From Gaeumannomyces sp. JS-464 (taxonomy: Eukaryota; Ascomycota; Sordariomycetes; Magnaporthales; Magnaporthaceae), in contig NGZR01000001.1 of the NCBI GenBank assembly GCA_002197995.1, positions 14,465,501 through 14,529,500 of the forward strand: a stretch of 64,000 nt of DNA. The letters are read 5' to 3'. Positions 23,543-33,879 of the stretch are shown here, in pieces. A program made the position numbers and the translations under genes. The first letter of the stretch is position 1, and every line of letters starts with the position of its first letter. The notes under the pieces were generated by a model. That model saw nothing but the letters and a program-made list of their open reading frames with translations, was not told where the DNA came from and did not search any database.

Positions 23543-25706
23543 ATGGATCCTCTGGAAGAAGCTCCGTGGGCCGACGCCGCCACTCGGGCACGAGCCAATC
23601 CACCTCGCAGCAGAGTGATGCAGCCGCCGCGTCCACCGGCGCATCGACCGGCACCGCCGACGGCGCCTACTCACCCGTCCCCGCCACAGGCTCCGGGTCG
23701 CTCTCGACGGGCGCCCCCTCGGGTCCGCGCCCATCCCGCCTGACGCCCCGACGCCTCGTGGCGCAGCCCACCCGCCTCCAGGCCGTCGAGGACGACCCGC
23801 TCGGCCCGCTCGGCGCCTCAGCCTCCTCCAGCGCCGGCACCCCTGGCCCGCTCTCGGGCAACCTCTCGCCTCTGCCCGGCGCCGGCGCCGGCTCGTCGTC
23901 GTCTGATACGGGCCCGCCCGCCCCGCCCAAGGAGGTGCCGCTGCGCCCTGCTGGCGGCGCGCAACAGCAACAAAACCAGTCGCAGCAACAGCAGCGCCAA
24001 GGCGGGCCTCCAGACCCGCACAGGATCGATGACGATGATGCGGACGACGATAGGCTGTTCGACCGCGGGCCGCGCGTGCCCCCGCCCGTCGCGCCCGCCC
24101 AGCCAGGGGCGGGCAGGGCCGGCGGCGTGGCGCAGAGCGTGAGTGTCGAGCAGGCTGCGAAGCCGAGCTTTTGGATCTCGGTCGGAGACCCACACAAGGT
24201 CGGCGATATGACGGGCTCACACATTGTTTATTCGGTGCGGACAAAGGTACGGAGGTCCCAATGCTGTCTTGACCATTCGACACCCACTCTGGCGTTCGAC
24301 ACGGTGCCCCTTTCTATAGCTAAGTATATGTGCACGTTACTGTAACCGAATCCCTGACTGACGTTGGCCAATGCCCAGACAACCTCCAAGGGCTACAGGC
24401 AGCCCGAGTTCGAGGTCAAGCGACGGTATCGGGACTTCCTATGGCTATACAACACTCTACATGGCAACAACCCCGGCGTGGTGGTGCCGCCACCGCCCGA
24501 GAAGCAGGCGGTGGGCCGGTTCGAGAGCAACTTTGTGGAGTCGCGGCGGCAGGCGCTCGAGAAGATGCTCAACAAGACGGCGGCGCACCCGACACTGCAG
24601 CACGACCCGGACCTGAAGCTCTTCCTCGAGTCCGAGTCCTTCAACGTTGACATCAAGCACAAGGAACGCAGGGAACCGAACCTAGGCACCGAGAGCAAGG
24701 GCATGCTGAGCAGCCTAGGTATCGGCACGAGCAGCAACAAGTTTGTTGAGCAGGATGACGTAAGTCTGCTTTCGCTTTCTCCTCCCCCTTGGCGTCCTTG
24801 CTTGCCGGAGAATCTCAGCTAACAAAAATCAACGCAGTGGTTCCATGACCGTCGTGTCTATCTTGATGCGCTGGAGAACCAGCTCAAGGCACTGCTCAAG
24901 GCCATGGACACGATGGTGGGACAGCGCAAGGCCATGGCGGAGGCGGCGGGCGACTTCTCGGCGTCCCTGCACGCGCTCTCGACCGTCGAGCTCTCACCAG
25001 CACTGTCAGGTCCGCTGGACGCGCTCTCAGAGCTGCAGACGACAATCCGGGACGTCTACGACCGGCAGGCGCAGCAGGACGTGCTGACGTTTGGCATTGT
25101 CATCGAGGAGTATCTGCGCCTCATCGGCAGCGTCAAGCAGGCCTTCTCGCAGCGCCAAAAGGCGTTTTACGCCTGGCACACGGCCGACACGGAGCTGACC
25201 AAGCGCCGGTCGGCCCAGGAAAAGCTCCTGCGCCAGGGCCGTTCCCAGCAGGACCGGCTCAACCAGGTCGGCGCCGAGGTCGCCGACGCGGAGCGCAAGG
25301 TGCATCAGGCCAGGCTCCTGTTCGAGGACATGGGCCGCCTCATGCGCAGCGAGCTGGACCGCTTCGAGCGCGAGAAGGTCGAGGACTTCAAGAGCGGTGT
25401 CGAGACGTTCCTGGAGAGTGCTATCGAGGCTCAGAAGGAGGTATGTTTCTCCCCTATTCTCAGCCGCGGGTGTATTGCCGCCCTTAGGAAACATTGTTTT
25501 TACTGACCTGTTTTTTTCTTCTTTTCCTGCTGCAGTTAATTGAGAAGTGGGAGACGTTCCTGATGCAGCTAGACGCGGACGACGATGAAACAGTGTTTTA
25601 CAAGCCTCCTGTTATCCAGACTGCGGGAGATAACAGTAACAACAAGCCGGCGGGTGACACTGCCGTGGACAGGGCCCGGGCGAGGATCGATGAGGATTCA
25701 GACTAG
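23543..25706 (+). CDS. vps5: Retromer sorting nexin Vps5 (SNX1-like), one frame slip near the N-terminus
   Basis: Vps5 pairs with Vps17 to form the membrane-tubulating part of retromer in endosome-to-Golgi recycling. Exons are 23543-24246, 24379-24759, 24838-25440 and 25536-25706; all splice joins keep phase, giving about 619 residues. The disordered N-terminal region ends in TPRRLVAQPTRLQAVEDDPLG. The PX domain starts at FWISVGDPHKVGDM and includes the phosphoinositide-binding block VKRRYRDFLWLYNTLHGNNP. A SNX-BAR helical domain follows (WFHDRRVYLDALENQLKALL; IEEYLRLIGSVKQAF; LIEKWETFLMQLDAD). The frame used by the PX domain has no ATG upstream. The ATG at 23543 (MDPLEEAPWADAA) is in another frame and links to it if one C is added near 23580. 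Identification of PX and BAR is certain. Confidence 0.9.
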
Positions 25707-26243
25707 GGAGGGACACGGCCCATCGTCGCCGTACTGGCATCCCGCCTTGGAGTAACCGGCGGAGTTGATACTCATCGCGATTAGCGTTGAGTCTCTGGTG
25801 GCTGTGAGGTTTATGATGTTACCAAGTCATAAGACAGGAAGTTGAGACAAGGGGGCTGAGTGATAACTTTGAGAGACGGCTGAAAATAAAGGCAAGAGTG
25901 GTGCGTCTGATACCCTCCAAGCTTTTCCAGGCGTCATTTTCTGTGCATGTTTATTTTACGGGGGATTCCCTTACAGCTCCCATAAATAACGGACGTGTCA
26001 TTGTGCCTGCACCATGCTCCCATGAAGTCACAGCACCATCAGAGCATTTCCCATTCGCGGAACGGGATCGGAAAAAAAGACGTCGTGGGTTGGCACTCGT
26101 CCTTTATGATGCAAGCCGGTAAATAAGCGACTTTGAGGGTTTCTTGTTCATACAATATTTCCATACTACGGAGAGCGTCCCCTTGATATACCACAAGAAG
26201 GCCACCATGACGAAAAGAGGGAAGCAAGATCAAGGAAGCGTCA
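25707..26243. other. Convergent 3' flanks of vps5 and the bL31m gene
   Basis: No gene is supported. The stretch should contain the 3' UTRs of both flanking genes. Confidence 0.55.
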
Positions 26244-26878
26244 TTATTTCTTGCCCTTCTTCGCATTCTTCTTCTCCGCCTTGGCCGCCTCCTTCGCGTT
26301 CATGCCGCTCGCGCTCTCTATGCCGGCGGCGGAGGCGTATCCCTGGATCAGGGCCGTGAGGTCGAGCTCCTCCTGTGCCTCGAGCTCCCGCTGGGCCCTG
26401 TCGCGCTCCTCCTGGGTCATGCTGTCGTCGGGCGGGGCGGCGGCGGCGTCCCACCCCTTCCGTAGCGGTCCCTGAAGGCGGCCAGCTTGCCGGCCTCGTC
26501 GACCTCGACGTTGCGTAGCGACCGGTCCGACGGCTGCCAGCGCGCGTGGTTGCGCGTGTCCTTGACCGACTTGTACATGCCGTGCGGCGACGTGGTGCGC
26601 GCCGTGTAGGTGCTCCCGTCCGACAGCTGGATCAGCTGCGTGAAGGTGTAGGGCCGCTGCGGGCGCCGGATCAGCGTCGCGTGCCGGACCTGGCACGCGC
26701 CGGCGAGCGGGGAGGCTGGCGTTGTGTTTGCTGGTGGTGATGGTGGTGATGTCCTTGGTGTCCTGGGGGCTGTGCAGAGGAGCGTGGGCGGTGCGGGGGA
26801 GGAGAAGAATGCGCTGCTGCTGAAGCCCAGGCAGGAGGGGGCCCGGCCTGGGAGGAGGGTCGATGGGAGTTTCGCCAT
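26244..26878 (-). CDS. mrpl36: Mitochondrial large-subunit ribosomal protein bL31m (Mrpl36-like), one frame slip
   Basis: This is a nuclear-encoded mitoribosomal protein of the fungal bL31m family. The start ATG at 26878 gives a presequence without acidic residues (MAKLPSTLLPGRAPSC), fitting mitochondrial import. The conserved core is RRPQRPYTFTQLIQLSDGST, TTSPHGMYKSVKDTRNHARW and SLRNVEVDEAGKLAAF. No intron is seen. After FRDRYGR the frame slips at the C4 run 26454-26457 (G4 in sense). With one more G the reading continues GWDAAAAPPDDSMTQEERDR to a Lys-rich end, about 211 residues. Without it the protein would stop early in a proline run. It is divergent from the flavin reductase-like gene. 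Confidence 0.83.
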
Positions 26879-27333
26879 GGCGGCGTTGTGTGCGGGGTGG
26901 TTGGTCCGGCTGTCGGTATCTGGGCCGGGAGGGCTGCTCGAGATCGGTTGGTGTTCTGAATTTGGAGGCACTATTGTAATCGCATGCTGGCTTTCGGAGG
27001 TATCTTGATTATGGAGGCCGAGGCCGAGGCCGCTGGTCGTGTCACGCCGCCCGCCCGCCTTTGGAAATTTTGAGGTCGCGAACGCAATTGAGGACGACAG
27101 GTTCCCTTGTGGGTCCGGCTGTTCATTTCACCCAATTAGAGGACGCGATTCTTCCATCCTGCTTTTATCGATAAAGCTCGCAACGAGCCTGCCCCACATT
27201 TCAGCTTCTTCACGCTGTGAAAGACGGGATGGTGATATGCAAGTTGCGCTCTCTATTTCGGGCTCTCCCTGAATGCAACCGCAACGGCTTCTAGAGGGCG
27301 ACGCTCGACCCCCAATGGGTTCGATACCCTGAG
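26879..27333. other. Divergent promoter, bL31m and flavin reductase-like genes
   Basis: About 455 nt lie between two divergent starts. No coding feature is seen. A T-loop-like GGGTTCGATACCC at about 27317-27330 lacks the rest of a tRNA. Confidence 0.5.
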
Positions 27334-28411
27334 ATGAGGAACTGCCGTGTGCTTGGCTTCGTTGCCGAGGGCGCAATACGGCGGCAGCACCATGCCCTAC
27401 AGCCCCTCCGTCATGTGAGCCTCGGCCCTGCCGCCGTCGCTGGAGCCTCGCCCGCCTCGTCCCGAACTAGTGAGTGCTACACTGTCTCTTTTATATGTCT
27501 TTATCAGCACATGATTGACAGAATGGCCCCCTCCCCGCCCCCGCCGCAGGCCCCAGGAGAGCCTACTCGGACCAGTGGCGCGCATCGCCGCTCCCGTCAT
27601 CCCCGGGCGTCGCAGACCGCGTCCGCTCCGTGCTACGCCGGATGCCGCAGTCGGTGGTGGTCGTGCCGTCGCGGCCCCGCCGCCGGCACAGCCCCAACCA
27701 GCAGCGGCCGGCCAGCATCGCCATCAGCACGCCGTCGGCATGACCGTGTCGTCGTTTGCGTCGCTGGACCTGGACGGCGACGTGGCCGCCGTCGCCTTCA
27801 ACGTGCGCCGGCCTAGCAGGACTCTCGACGCCATCGAGCGCGGCGGCGGCGTCTTCAACGTCCACGTGCTCGCCGGCAACGACGCCGGCGCCCGCATCGC
27901 CCGCCACTTCACCCAGCCCAACGACGCCGCCGCGGCCGACGCTGGCGGCGGCGGTGCGGGCAGGGACGAGAGCTGGCCGATGCTGAGGAGGAAGCCCCGC
28001 GGCCTGTTTGACGACCTCGAGCGCAGGGCGGGGTGCGGTGTCGTCGCTGATGGTGGCTCCGGGACCGCCGCGCCCCCGGTGCTGGAGGGCCCCGGGGTGC
28101 TGTACGTGCTGACGTGCGCGGTCCCGTCGCCGACGCAGAGGGTGATCTCCGTCATGAGCCACACCATCGTCGTGGCGGGTGTGACGGACGTGTCGGTCGG
28201 CGAGGTGGCGGCCCTCGAGGAGCGGGAGGAAGATGCCGCTGGGGAGACGGGCGAGGTGCAGCGGACGCTTGGTCTGAGCTACGGGGACAGGCAGTACAGG
28301 GCTCCAGGAGGGACCCTGCTCAGCGCTGCTGCCAAGGATAAGGGCGCGAGTAGACGCTCCACCAACGCCGAGAGTGAGAGAATCACTAACTCGGGAGACA
28401 CGCCGCCATGA
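27334..28411 (+). CDS. Flavin reductase-like (FMN-binding split barrel) protein, probably mitochondrial
   Basis: The protein carries a flavin reductase-like split-barrel domain that binds FMN; its substrate is not known. Exon 1 is 27334-27469. An 80-nt intron (donor GTGAGT, acceptor CCGCAG) leads to exon 2, 27550-28411, joined in phase to read SPRRAYSDQWR. The N-terminus is Arg-rich and lacks acidic clusters, suggesting a mitochondrial presequence. Domain blocks are VADRVRSVLRRMPQSVVVV, MTVSSFASLDLDGD, FNVRRPSRTLDAIERGG and FNVHVLAGNDAGARIARHFT. The barrel end is VTDVSVGEV and the C-terminal block is RTLGLSYGDRQYR. The frame breaks just before MTVSSFASL, near 27737-27740. One more base there gives 332 residues in one frame. 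The ATG at 27334 is the only start giving the right phase at the intron. Confidence 0.75.
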
Positions 28412-28839
28412 CATACATGTAACATATTGTACCAAAAAGACGCTAGACATAGACGGGCGGGGCAGTATATGCCAAGCCTGAAAAAAAAGAACACACAGAA
28501 ACGGAAGTATGAGGAAATAGACACTCGTCGGGCTTCGGGGGTCGCATGAAAAACGCCGAGCTCCCGCATCCTGATTCAATCCGTGTACCTCCTAATTCTA
28601 CTCTTTCCTGTCCAGTCTACTACAATGAGAGTCCTTTGTCCAACACACATTACCATTACGGGTGTCCCTGACACCGCCCCAAGCCCCCAAACGTTTCTTG
28701 TCCAAAGCCCTCTCTCCTTCACAAGCCCTACAGCAGCCCAGTCGCCTGTTTTGTACGCCAAGTCATGCCATACAGTGGATGGGACTACCTACCAGACCGG
28801 CCCCCAGGAGGAGCCGCCGGAACCCCATGCGAGGAATAC
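28412..28839. other. Convergent 3' flanks
   Basis: This lies between the flavin reductase-like gene and a minus-strand secreted protein gene. No gene is supported. Confidence 0.5.
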
Positions 28840-29810
28840 TTATTGCTTCCAGTTGTAACCACCGATCGCCTTCTGCTCCGCAGGGACGTAGAAGCTGGGC
28901 TCCAGACTAGGCAAAAAAGCAGTCATCAGGAGTCAGCGCTTCAGTCCGTCGTACCTCGCCATGCCCCGCCTGTCCGGCAGGGGAGACGGTGGTAGAAAGG
29001 ATAAGTTCTCGGGGACCTGGCTGATGCTTACCGAGCGTTGTAGAGCTGGCAGGACGACATGTAAATGATATCCTCTCCCTCGCGCCTTGGTGGGGTTGCG
29101 TCTTCCAAGAGTGATCAGCACTTCACATCTCAAATCCTGGCATGATACAGATGGCTACCACCCAGCGGGGACGGGTAAAGGAGGGTGGAAGCAGGGTTTC
29201 TTTTCATACTTGTGCGCGCGAAGAAGGATTCGCATCCAGCGGTTTGCTGGCACTGGTATTGGCACCTGAATGTGAGGTAGACGTGGTCCCCTTCGGTGTT
29301 GTCGCCACTAAGCAAGAGCTTTTTTTTGTGCGTGCCCGTGTAAAGCATTGTTGTCAGCAACTTTGTTCCCTTCACGGGCGCAATCAGCGCCGTCGTTGTG
29401 TTCTGGTATCCAAGGGCAGAAAACAGTTATGTTGAGAGGAGCGGGCGCACCTCCAATATTTGATGCTCCTTGGCCCATCCCTCCTCGACCTTGTACCGCC
29501 CGTCCGAGAAGAGGCTGGCACCGGGCAAGACCGGCACCGAGTAGACGGGCCACCAGGATGAGCCTCTAGCCCCATGGCTGCCGGACCGACCATCGGCGTG
29601 GCCGTGTCTTGGTGTGGGAAGTCGAGGTCGGGCGGCGCCGGGGCCGTCCGGGTCGCCGTGATGGTCCCGAGAGGGCTGGAGCTGGCGCTGGTCGTGGTGC
29701 TGATGCTGGTAGCGCTGCCGCTGCTGCTCTGGCTGTCGTGCGGACGAAGCCACAGCCCCCAGGGCGCAGGTCGCGGCGACGCAGGCGCCGAGAGGCTTTG
29801 CGAGATGCAT
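28840..29810 (-). CDS. Putative secreted protein with a C-terminal Cys-rich, apple/PAN-like region
   Basis: I do not recognise a named gene. A four-exon model on the minus strand fits every splice phase: 29451-29810, 29210-29402, 29032-29101 and 28840-28906. It starts with a signal peptide (MHLAKPLGACVAATCALGAVAS). The body reads WWPVYSVPVLPGASLFSDGR, EEGWAKEHQILENTTTALIA, GDNTEGDHVYLTFRC, CQQTAGCESFFARTN and EDIIYMSSCQLYNARLEPSF, ending AIGGYNWKQ. The C-terminal Cys spacing and LYNA-x-L pattern resemble apple/PAN-like modules of fungal secreted proteins; this is inference. Between residues about 24 and 80 the annotated frame is Gln/His/Arg-rich. The frame one base away is Ser/Thr/Pro-rich with strongly C/G-ending codons, typical of a glycosylated spacer. 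Two compensating one-base slips (near 29738-29748 and at C4 29570-29573) may therefore exist. Confidence 0.6.
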
Positions 29811-30758
29811 GTTGACTTTTACGGAGGTTTCCTTTTTTTCCAGCGAGGGAGTCTGGGGTCTTCTGGGCGTGATATAACTGAGGGATGAATGCTTGCTGGT
29901 ATGCTGTGGGTGGGTATACTGAAGCGTAATGTCTGCCCGGTGTTTGTCCAAATCGATGTGTTGAAGGTGGTTGATGGAAAGCCTGGATTGCGAGATGGAA
30001 GATGAAAAGAAGCGTGCCAAATGGCTCCAGCTGAGCCAGGGTAACAAAGTAGCGGGTGCTAATCTGATGGGCAAGTCAGGGGGGAAGTCGTTCACAGATT
30101 GAGCTCTCCTGCCTCGTACATGTCCACCCCTCACACTTATACGAGTGCGGCAAGTTCACACACAAAGACAGGAAGTTTCGAGGCTTGACACAACGGGAGC
30201 CGCAGCCCGGTGACTGCCCCGTCACGGCAGGCGTTGAGTCTTGCCACTACAGATGACAGGTCGTGTTTGCCGCCTTCTTTCCTGGACCTCTCCGAGACGG
30301 GTAGTGGCAAGACGGCCCAGATCGGGGTCGGTACCGCAAGGGGAGGGTGCACGACATCTCAAACATGCATGCTGGCCGCCTTCTCGCTCTTGGAAACATG
30401 CAGGTCTTGCTTTCCTGTGTTACGCCGTTGACACCAGCCACCATGGTTGACGAAAGCTTGTTTAAAAAGAAAATAAGCTACTGCGATGATGATAAATCAT
30501 GTCGCATTCAACACCAGATCCTCCACTTGCACAACCAAAACACGCCCCAGGCAAAAGCCTCCTGGCGCTGCCGCTTATAAACGTAAGCAATACAAAAAAA
30601 AAAAAAAAATCGCATATCGGAATTCGTCTCCGTTGGGGGCGTTAGAAAAACGAAATGAATACAATCGTTTTTCCCCCATTGTCGGTTGGCCCTCTAAGCT
30701 GTAGGTAGGTTGTAGGCAGTTGGGGTAGCTAATTTTACGCGCTTAACTACCCTGCCAT
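29811..30758. other. Intergenic region, no gene supported
   Basis: The stretch holds the upstream region of the secreted protein gene and the 3' flank of the NEDD8-like gene. An A run of about 15 lies near 30594-30609. Nothing else is recognisable. Confidence 0.5.
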
Positions 30759-30992
30759 TCAGCACTTTCCACGCAGAGCCAGGACGAGCTGCAGGGTGTC
30801 GCCGCTCTTGAGGCCGTATTCGTCTGCGGTTTTGTCATCGACCAATTGCTCGCCGCTAAAGATCAGCCGTTGCCGGACGGGAGGTATGCCCGTATTTTCC
30901 TCGACCTTCTCGTTGATCTGGGAGACCGTGTGCCCTCCTTGGATCTCGAGCTCGATGTCCTTGCCCGTGAGCGTCCTGACCCTGATCAACAT
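30759..30992 (-). CDS. NEDD8/Rub1-like ubiquitin-fold protein lacking the C-terminal Gly-Gly
   Basis: The single-exon frame encodes 77 residues that align end to end with NEDD8. The first strand is MLIRVRTLTGKDIELEI. The helix is VSQINEKVEENTGIPPVRQR. The hydrophobic-patch strand is LIFSGEQL and the last strand is TLQLVLALRG. The Ala-Leu-Arg before the C-terminus matches NEDD8 (Ala72) rather than ubiquitin (Arg72). NEDD8 must be processed to end in Arg-Gly-Gly for activation by its E1. Here the end is Arg-Gly-Lys-Cys-stop, so conjugation by the usual chemistry looks impossible. I found no alternative splice or one-base shift that restores Gly-Gly. The frame stays open upstream of the ATG for about 45 codons (RGRGGPKRNAAAAN before Met) without another ATG. 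It may be a divergent paralogue; a canonical NEDD8 gene may lie elsewhere. Confidence 0.75.
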   Translation of the reverse strand: MLIRVRTLTGKDIELEIQGGHTVSQINEKVEENTGIPPVRQRLIFSGEQLVDDKTADEYGLKSGDTLQLVLALRGKC

Positions 30993-32398
30993 GTTGGCGG
31001 CGGCAGCGTTTCTCTTTGGCCCGCCCCTGCCCCGACTGGTTTCTTGCGCGGCGGGGTTTGCTTCTGAGGCTCGTTCGGTACTATCGGCGGTGCGCGTGTG
31101 AAGGCGGCTCCGACTGGATCGCCTCGATTTCCTTGTGGCGGTTTAAGCAGGAATCGACAAAGGCTTCTCCAAAATCTGGGTGTTGCCCGCCAATGGGGAT
31201 TTCCGGAGGGGTTTCAGAGGGAGCTTTGGGTTAGGAGGGGAAAGTTCCTTTTAAGAGCAACTAAAAGGATAGGGCTTATATAATAGTGCAGTAAGGGCTA
31301 GAATCTGCCTCTCTCCTTCCCGGCAGCCTGTGCATGTGTAGCCTAGCATGCGCTGCCTTTTCTTGTGTTACCTGTGGGACATTCGCGGGTGATCTCAACG
31401 ACTCTCGGCGCGGGGTGGTGCAGGCACCCACGCATCGACCCGATATCTAAGGGGAAAGCCCACGCCAACTCAGGTCGTACCTGTCCAAGAAGGATGCCGC
31501 GTCCCTATAGCTTCCTTTTTTGAGCTGATGCCTCGCGCGCTTGCTCCACACACACGGGCAGCGTCGTCAGCGGCTCTTATGACTGCGGATACAGACGGTT
31601 GTGGCTATGGGTTCGCGGCGACGAGGGAATCTCAGGAGGCGCCCGAAGGTGACATAGGCTAGGAAAATAGAGTGGAAAGCTGGTGGTGCCAAGACGACTC
31701 AGCAGTTGCATTTATTATCAAGGCATAGTCTCGTCTATCGGCGCACGACGATCGCCTCGCATCTCATGATAGCGAAGGCGTCGCATGTCATAGGCAGCCC
31801 TCAATAGGCACAGGTAATGCCCAGGACCCAGGATTCCCCTTTGAAAACGGGGAGAACTCGAGCAGGCTATAGCGACAGCGAATGCCGGTGTGATTCAGGC
31901 TCCTGGGCAGATGTTGGGTGGTATGTGTTGGTTTACAAAGAGTGGGAGCGCAGCTGGCTGAGAACGACATAGAACACAGGCCAAGCACTAACAGCGGTTT
32001 TAGTTTGACGGAGTCTCGGATCAACCGAAAACCAGCGCTTACCAATGCAGTTCGTTAGTTGTCGCAACTTCCAACGTCCGAAACCCGACCTCCTCATGGC
32101 GCACATGCAGCCGGTATTGCACTTTTCAAGACGGTGACGTCCGGTCCGACCATCCCGGTACATGGATGGCAGGCGGGCATGCACAGCAAGTCATGTTGCG
32201 GGGTCGCAATGGAGGGTGGACGTGCATCTCCCACTTCACCCCTCATGGCATTTGTAATCGTAACCTGCCGTGGTCCCGGGTATTTAACACGCTTCAAGGT
32301 ATCTCTTGGAGTCTTTAAGCTTGTCGACTATCTTCATAGCTCTGTTGATGACCACGAGATTAGAACAACTAAGCTCGCACCTGACAAGACACGTCAAA
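30993..32398. other. 1.4-kb intergenic region, no gene supported
   Basis: Short open frames are present on both strands but none shows a motif or splice-supported continuation. The right part presumably carries the promoter of the GST gene. Confidence 0.5.
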
Positions 32399-33485
32399 AT
32401 GGGCGTCAAGACTGATTTCCACCTGTATACCACTGGTACGCCGAATGGCATCAAGGTGTCTATGCTGCTCGAGGAGCTTGGCCTCGAGTACAAGGTAAGA
32501 ACTATAGGTCAGGCCGAGGGGAGGGAGGTGCAGGAGCGGCCTGTCTCATGAGATCCACGTTGACGCCGCCGAACAGGTGACGGCCATCGACATTAGCAAG
32601 GACACGCAGAAGGAGCCGTGGTTTTTGGAGATCAACCCCAACGGGCGCATCCCGGCTGCTACCGACACCCTGCCCGACGGCTCGACAATCAACCTGTTCG
32701 AGTCTGGCTCTATCATGCAGTACCTGGTGGACCGCTACGACCCTGAGCACAAGGTGTCGTACCCGCATGGTTCCAAGGAGTACTACGAGGTCAACAACTG
32801 GGTGAGTTGGTAGCCACGGATGCCTTTCCTTTAAACAGGATCTCGGTAGCTAACTTGGAGGATGCTCTTTCTGCCACACAGCTCTTCTGGCAAATGGGAG
32901 GCCTGGGTCCCATGCAGGGGCAGGCAAACCACTTCGCTCGTACGACTCCCCCTGTCCCCTTGCTTTTGCTTGATGCCTCGAGGTTGGAGCGAGAGCTAAC
33001 CAGGGGCAAACACTGCTGCGACTGTCCCACGCACAGGCTACGCGCCCGAGAAAATCCAGTACGGTATCGATAGGTACCGTAACGAAACCCGCCGTCTTTA
33101 CCGCGTGATGGACACCCAGCTCGGCAAGAACAAGTCCGGGTTCCTGGTCGGCGACAGGCTGACGATTGCCGACCTGTCGTGCTGGGGGTGGATTGCGGCT
33201 CACGGTTTGTCGCCATTTCTCTTGGCCGTTTATCTTTTAAAATATTCTCGTGTCCACTGACCGACATTCACAGCCTGGGCCGGCATCGACATCTCGCCGT
33301 TCCCTCACCTGAACGCCTGGCTCGAGCGCCTGGTCCTGCGACCTGGCGTCGAGAAGGGCCGCCATGTGCCAACCAAGCATACAGCCTTGGAGATGAGGAA
33401 CATGACCGAGGAGGAGCTGGATGCTAAGGCTTCTGCGTCTCGCGCTTGGGTTCAGAAGGGGATGGCGGAGGATGCCAAGAAGTGA
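32399..33485 (+). CDS. Glutathione S-transferase, Ure2p-like class
   Basis: This is a cytosolic glutathione transferase of the fungal Ure2-like class, expected to conjugate or reduce glutathione-linked substrates. Five exons, 32399-32494, 32577-32801, 32882-32939, 33037-33204 and 33274-33485, join in perfect phase and give 252 residues. The thioredoxin-fold half begins DFHLYTTGTPNGIKVSMLLEE and includes the cis-Pro segment NPNGRIPAATD and the glutathione-binding LFESGSIMQYLVDRYD. The helical half has LFWQMGGLGPMQGQANHF, YRVMDTQLGKNKSGFLVGD and the folding motif LTIADLSCWGWIAAHAW. Its length is usual for the class. Lacking the Asn-rich yeast prion extension, it is an enzyme-type member. The start is the first in-frame ATG and sits in an AAAATGG context. 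Confidence 0.92.
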
Positions 33486-33879
33486 TGTCTTTCTGGAATG
33501 GGGGAATTTTGCATGGAATACGGTAATGGATCTATCGCGCTTCCAAAATTGAATATCGAGTCCCTCAATGACCATCGTAGAAATCGCGTGCGAACGAACA
33601 AGCCTTTGTTGCGGTTCCACAGCCCCACTGTCCTGGCAAGGCGGCCACCCGCAGGCAAGGACCCGCGGGCGCGTGGCGGAGAAGAAAGAAAAAAAAAGTT
33701 TACATAATCACAGATGGATGCCCGAGAACGGTAAGCGAAGAACCTGGAGGCGACTTTGCCAGGCAGGCGATTCATCTTCTTTCCCAACCTCTCGTGGTGC
33801 CATTTTGCATCCGCGATTTCATCAACTATCCCTTCGAAGACCCCGTCGTATTGTGCGCAGGAGTCGCGCGGCCGACAAG
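33486..33879. other. GST 3' flank and BBP promoter
   Basis: A short same-strand spacer. No gene is seen; it should hold the GST 3' UTR and the promoter and leader of the BBP gene. Confidence 0.55.

Noticed and set aside
27317..27330. tRNA-like T-loop sequence
   Set aside because: Only three base pairs flank the TTCGATA-like loop, and no D arm, anticodon arm or acceptor stem can be built.
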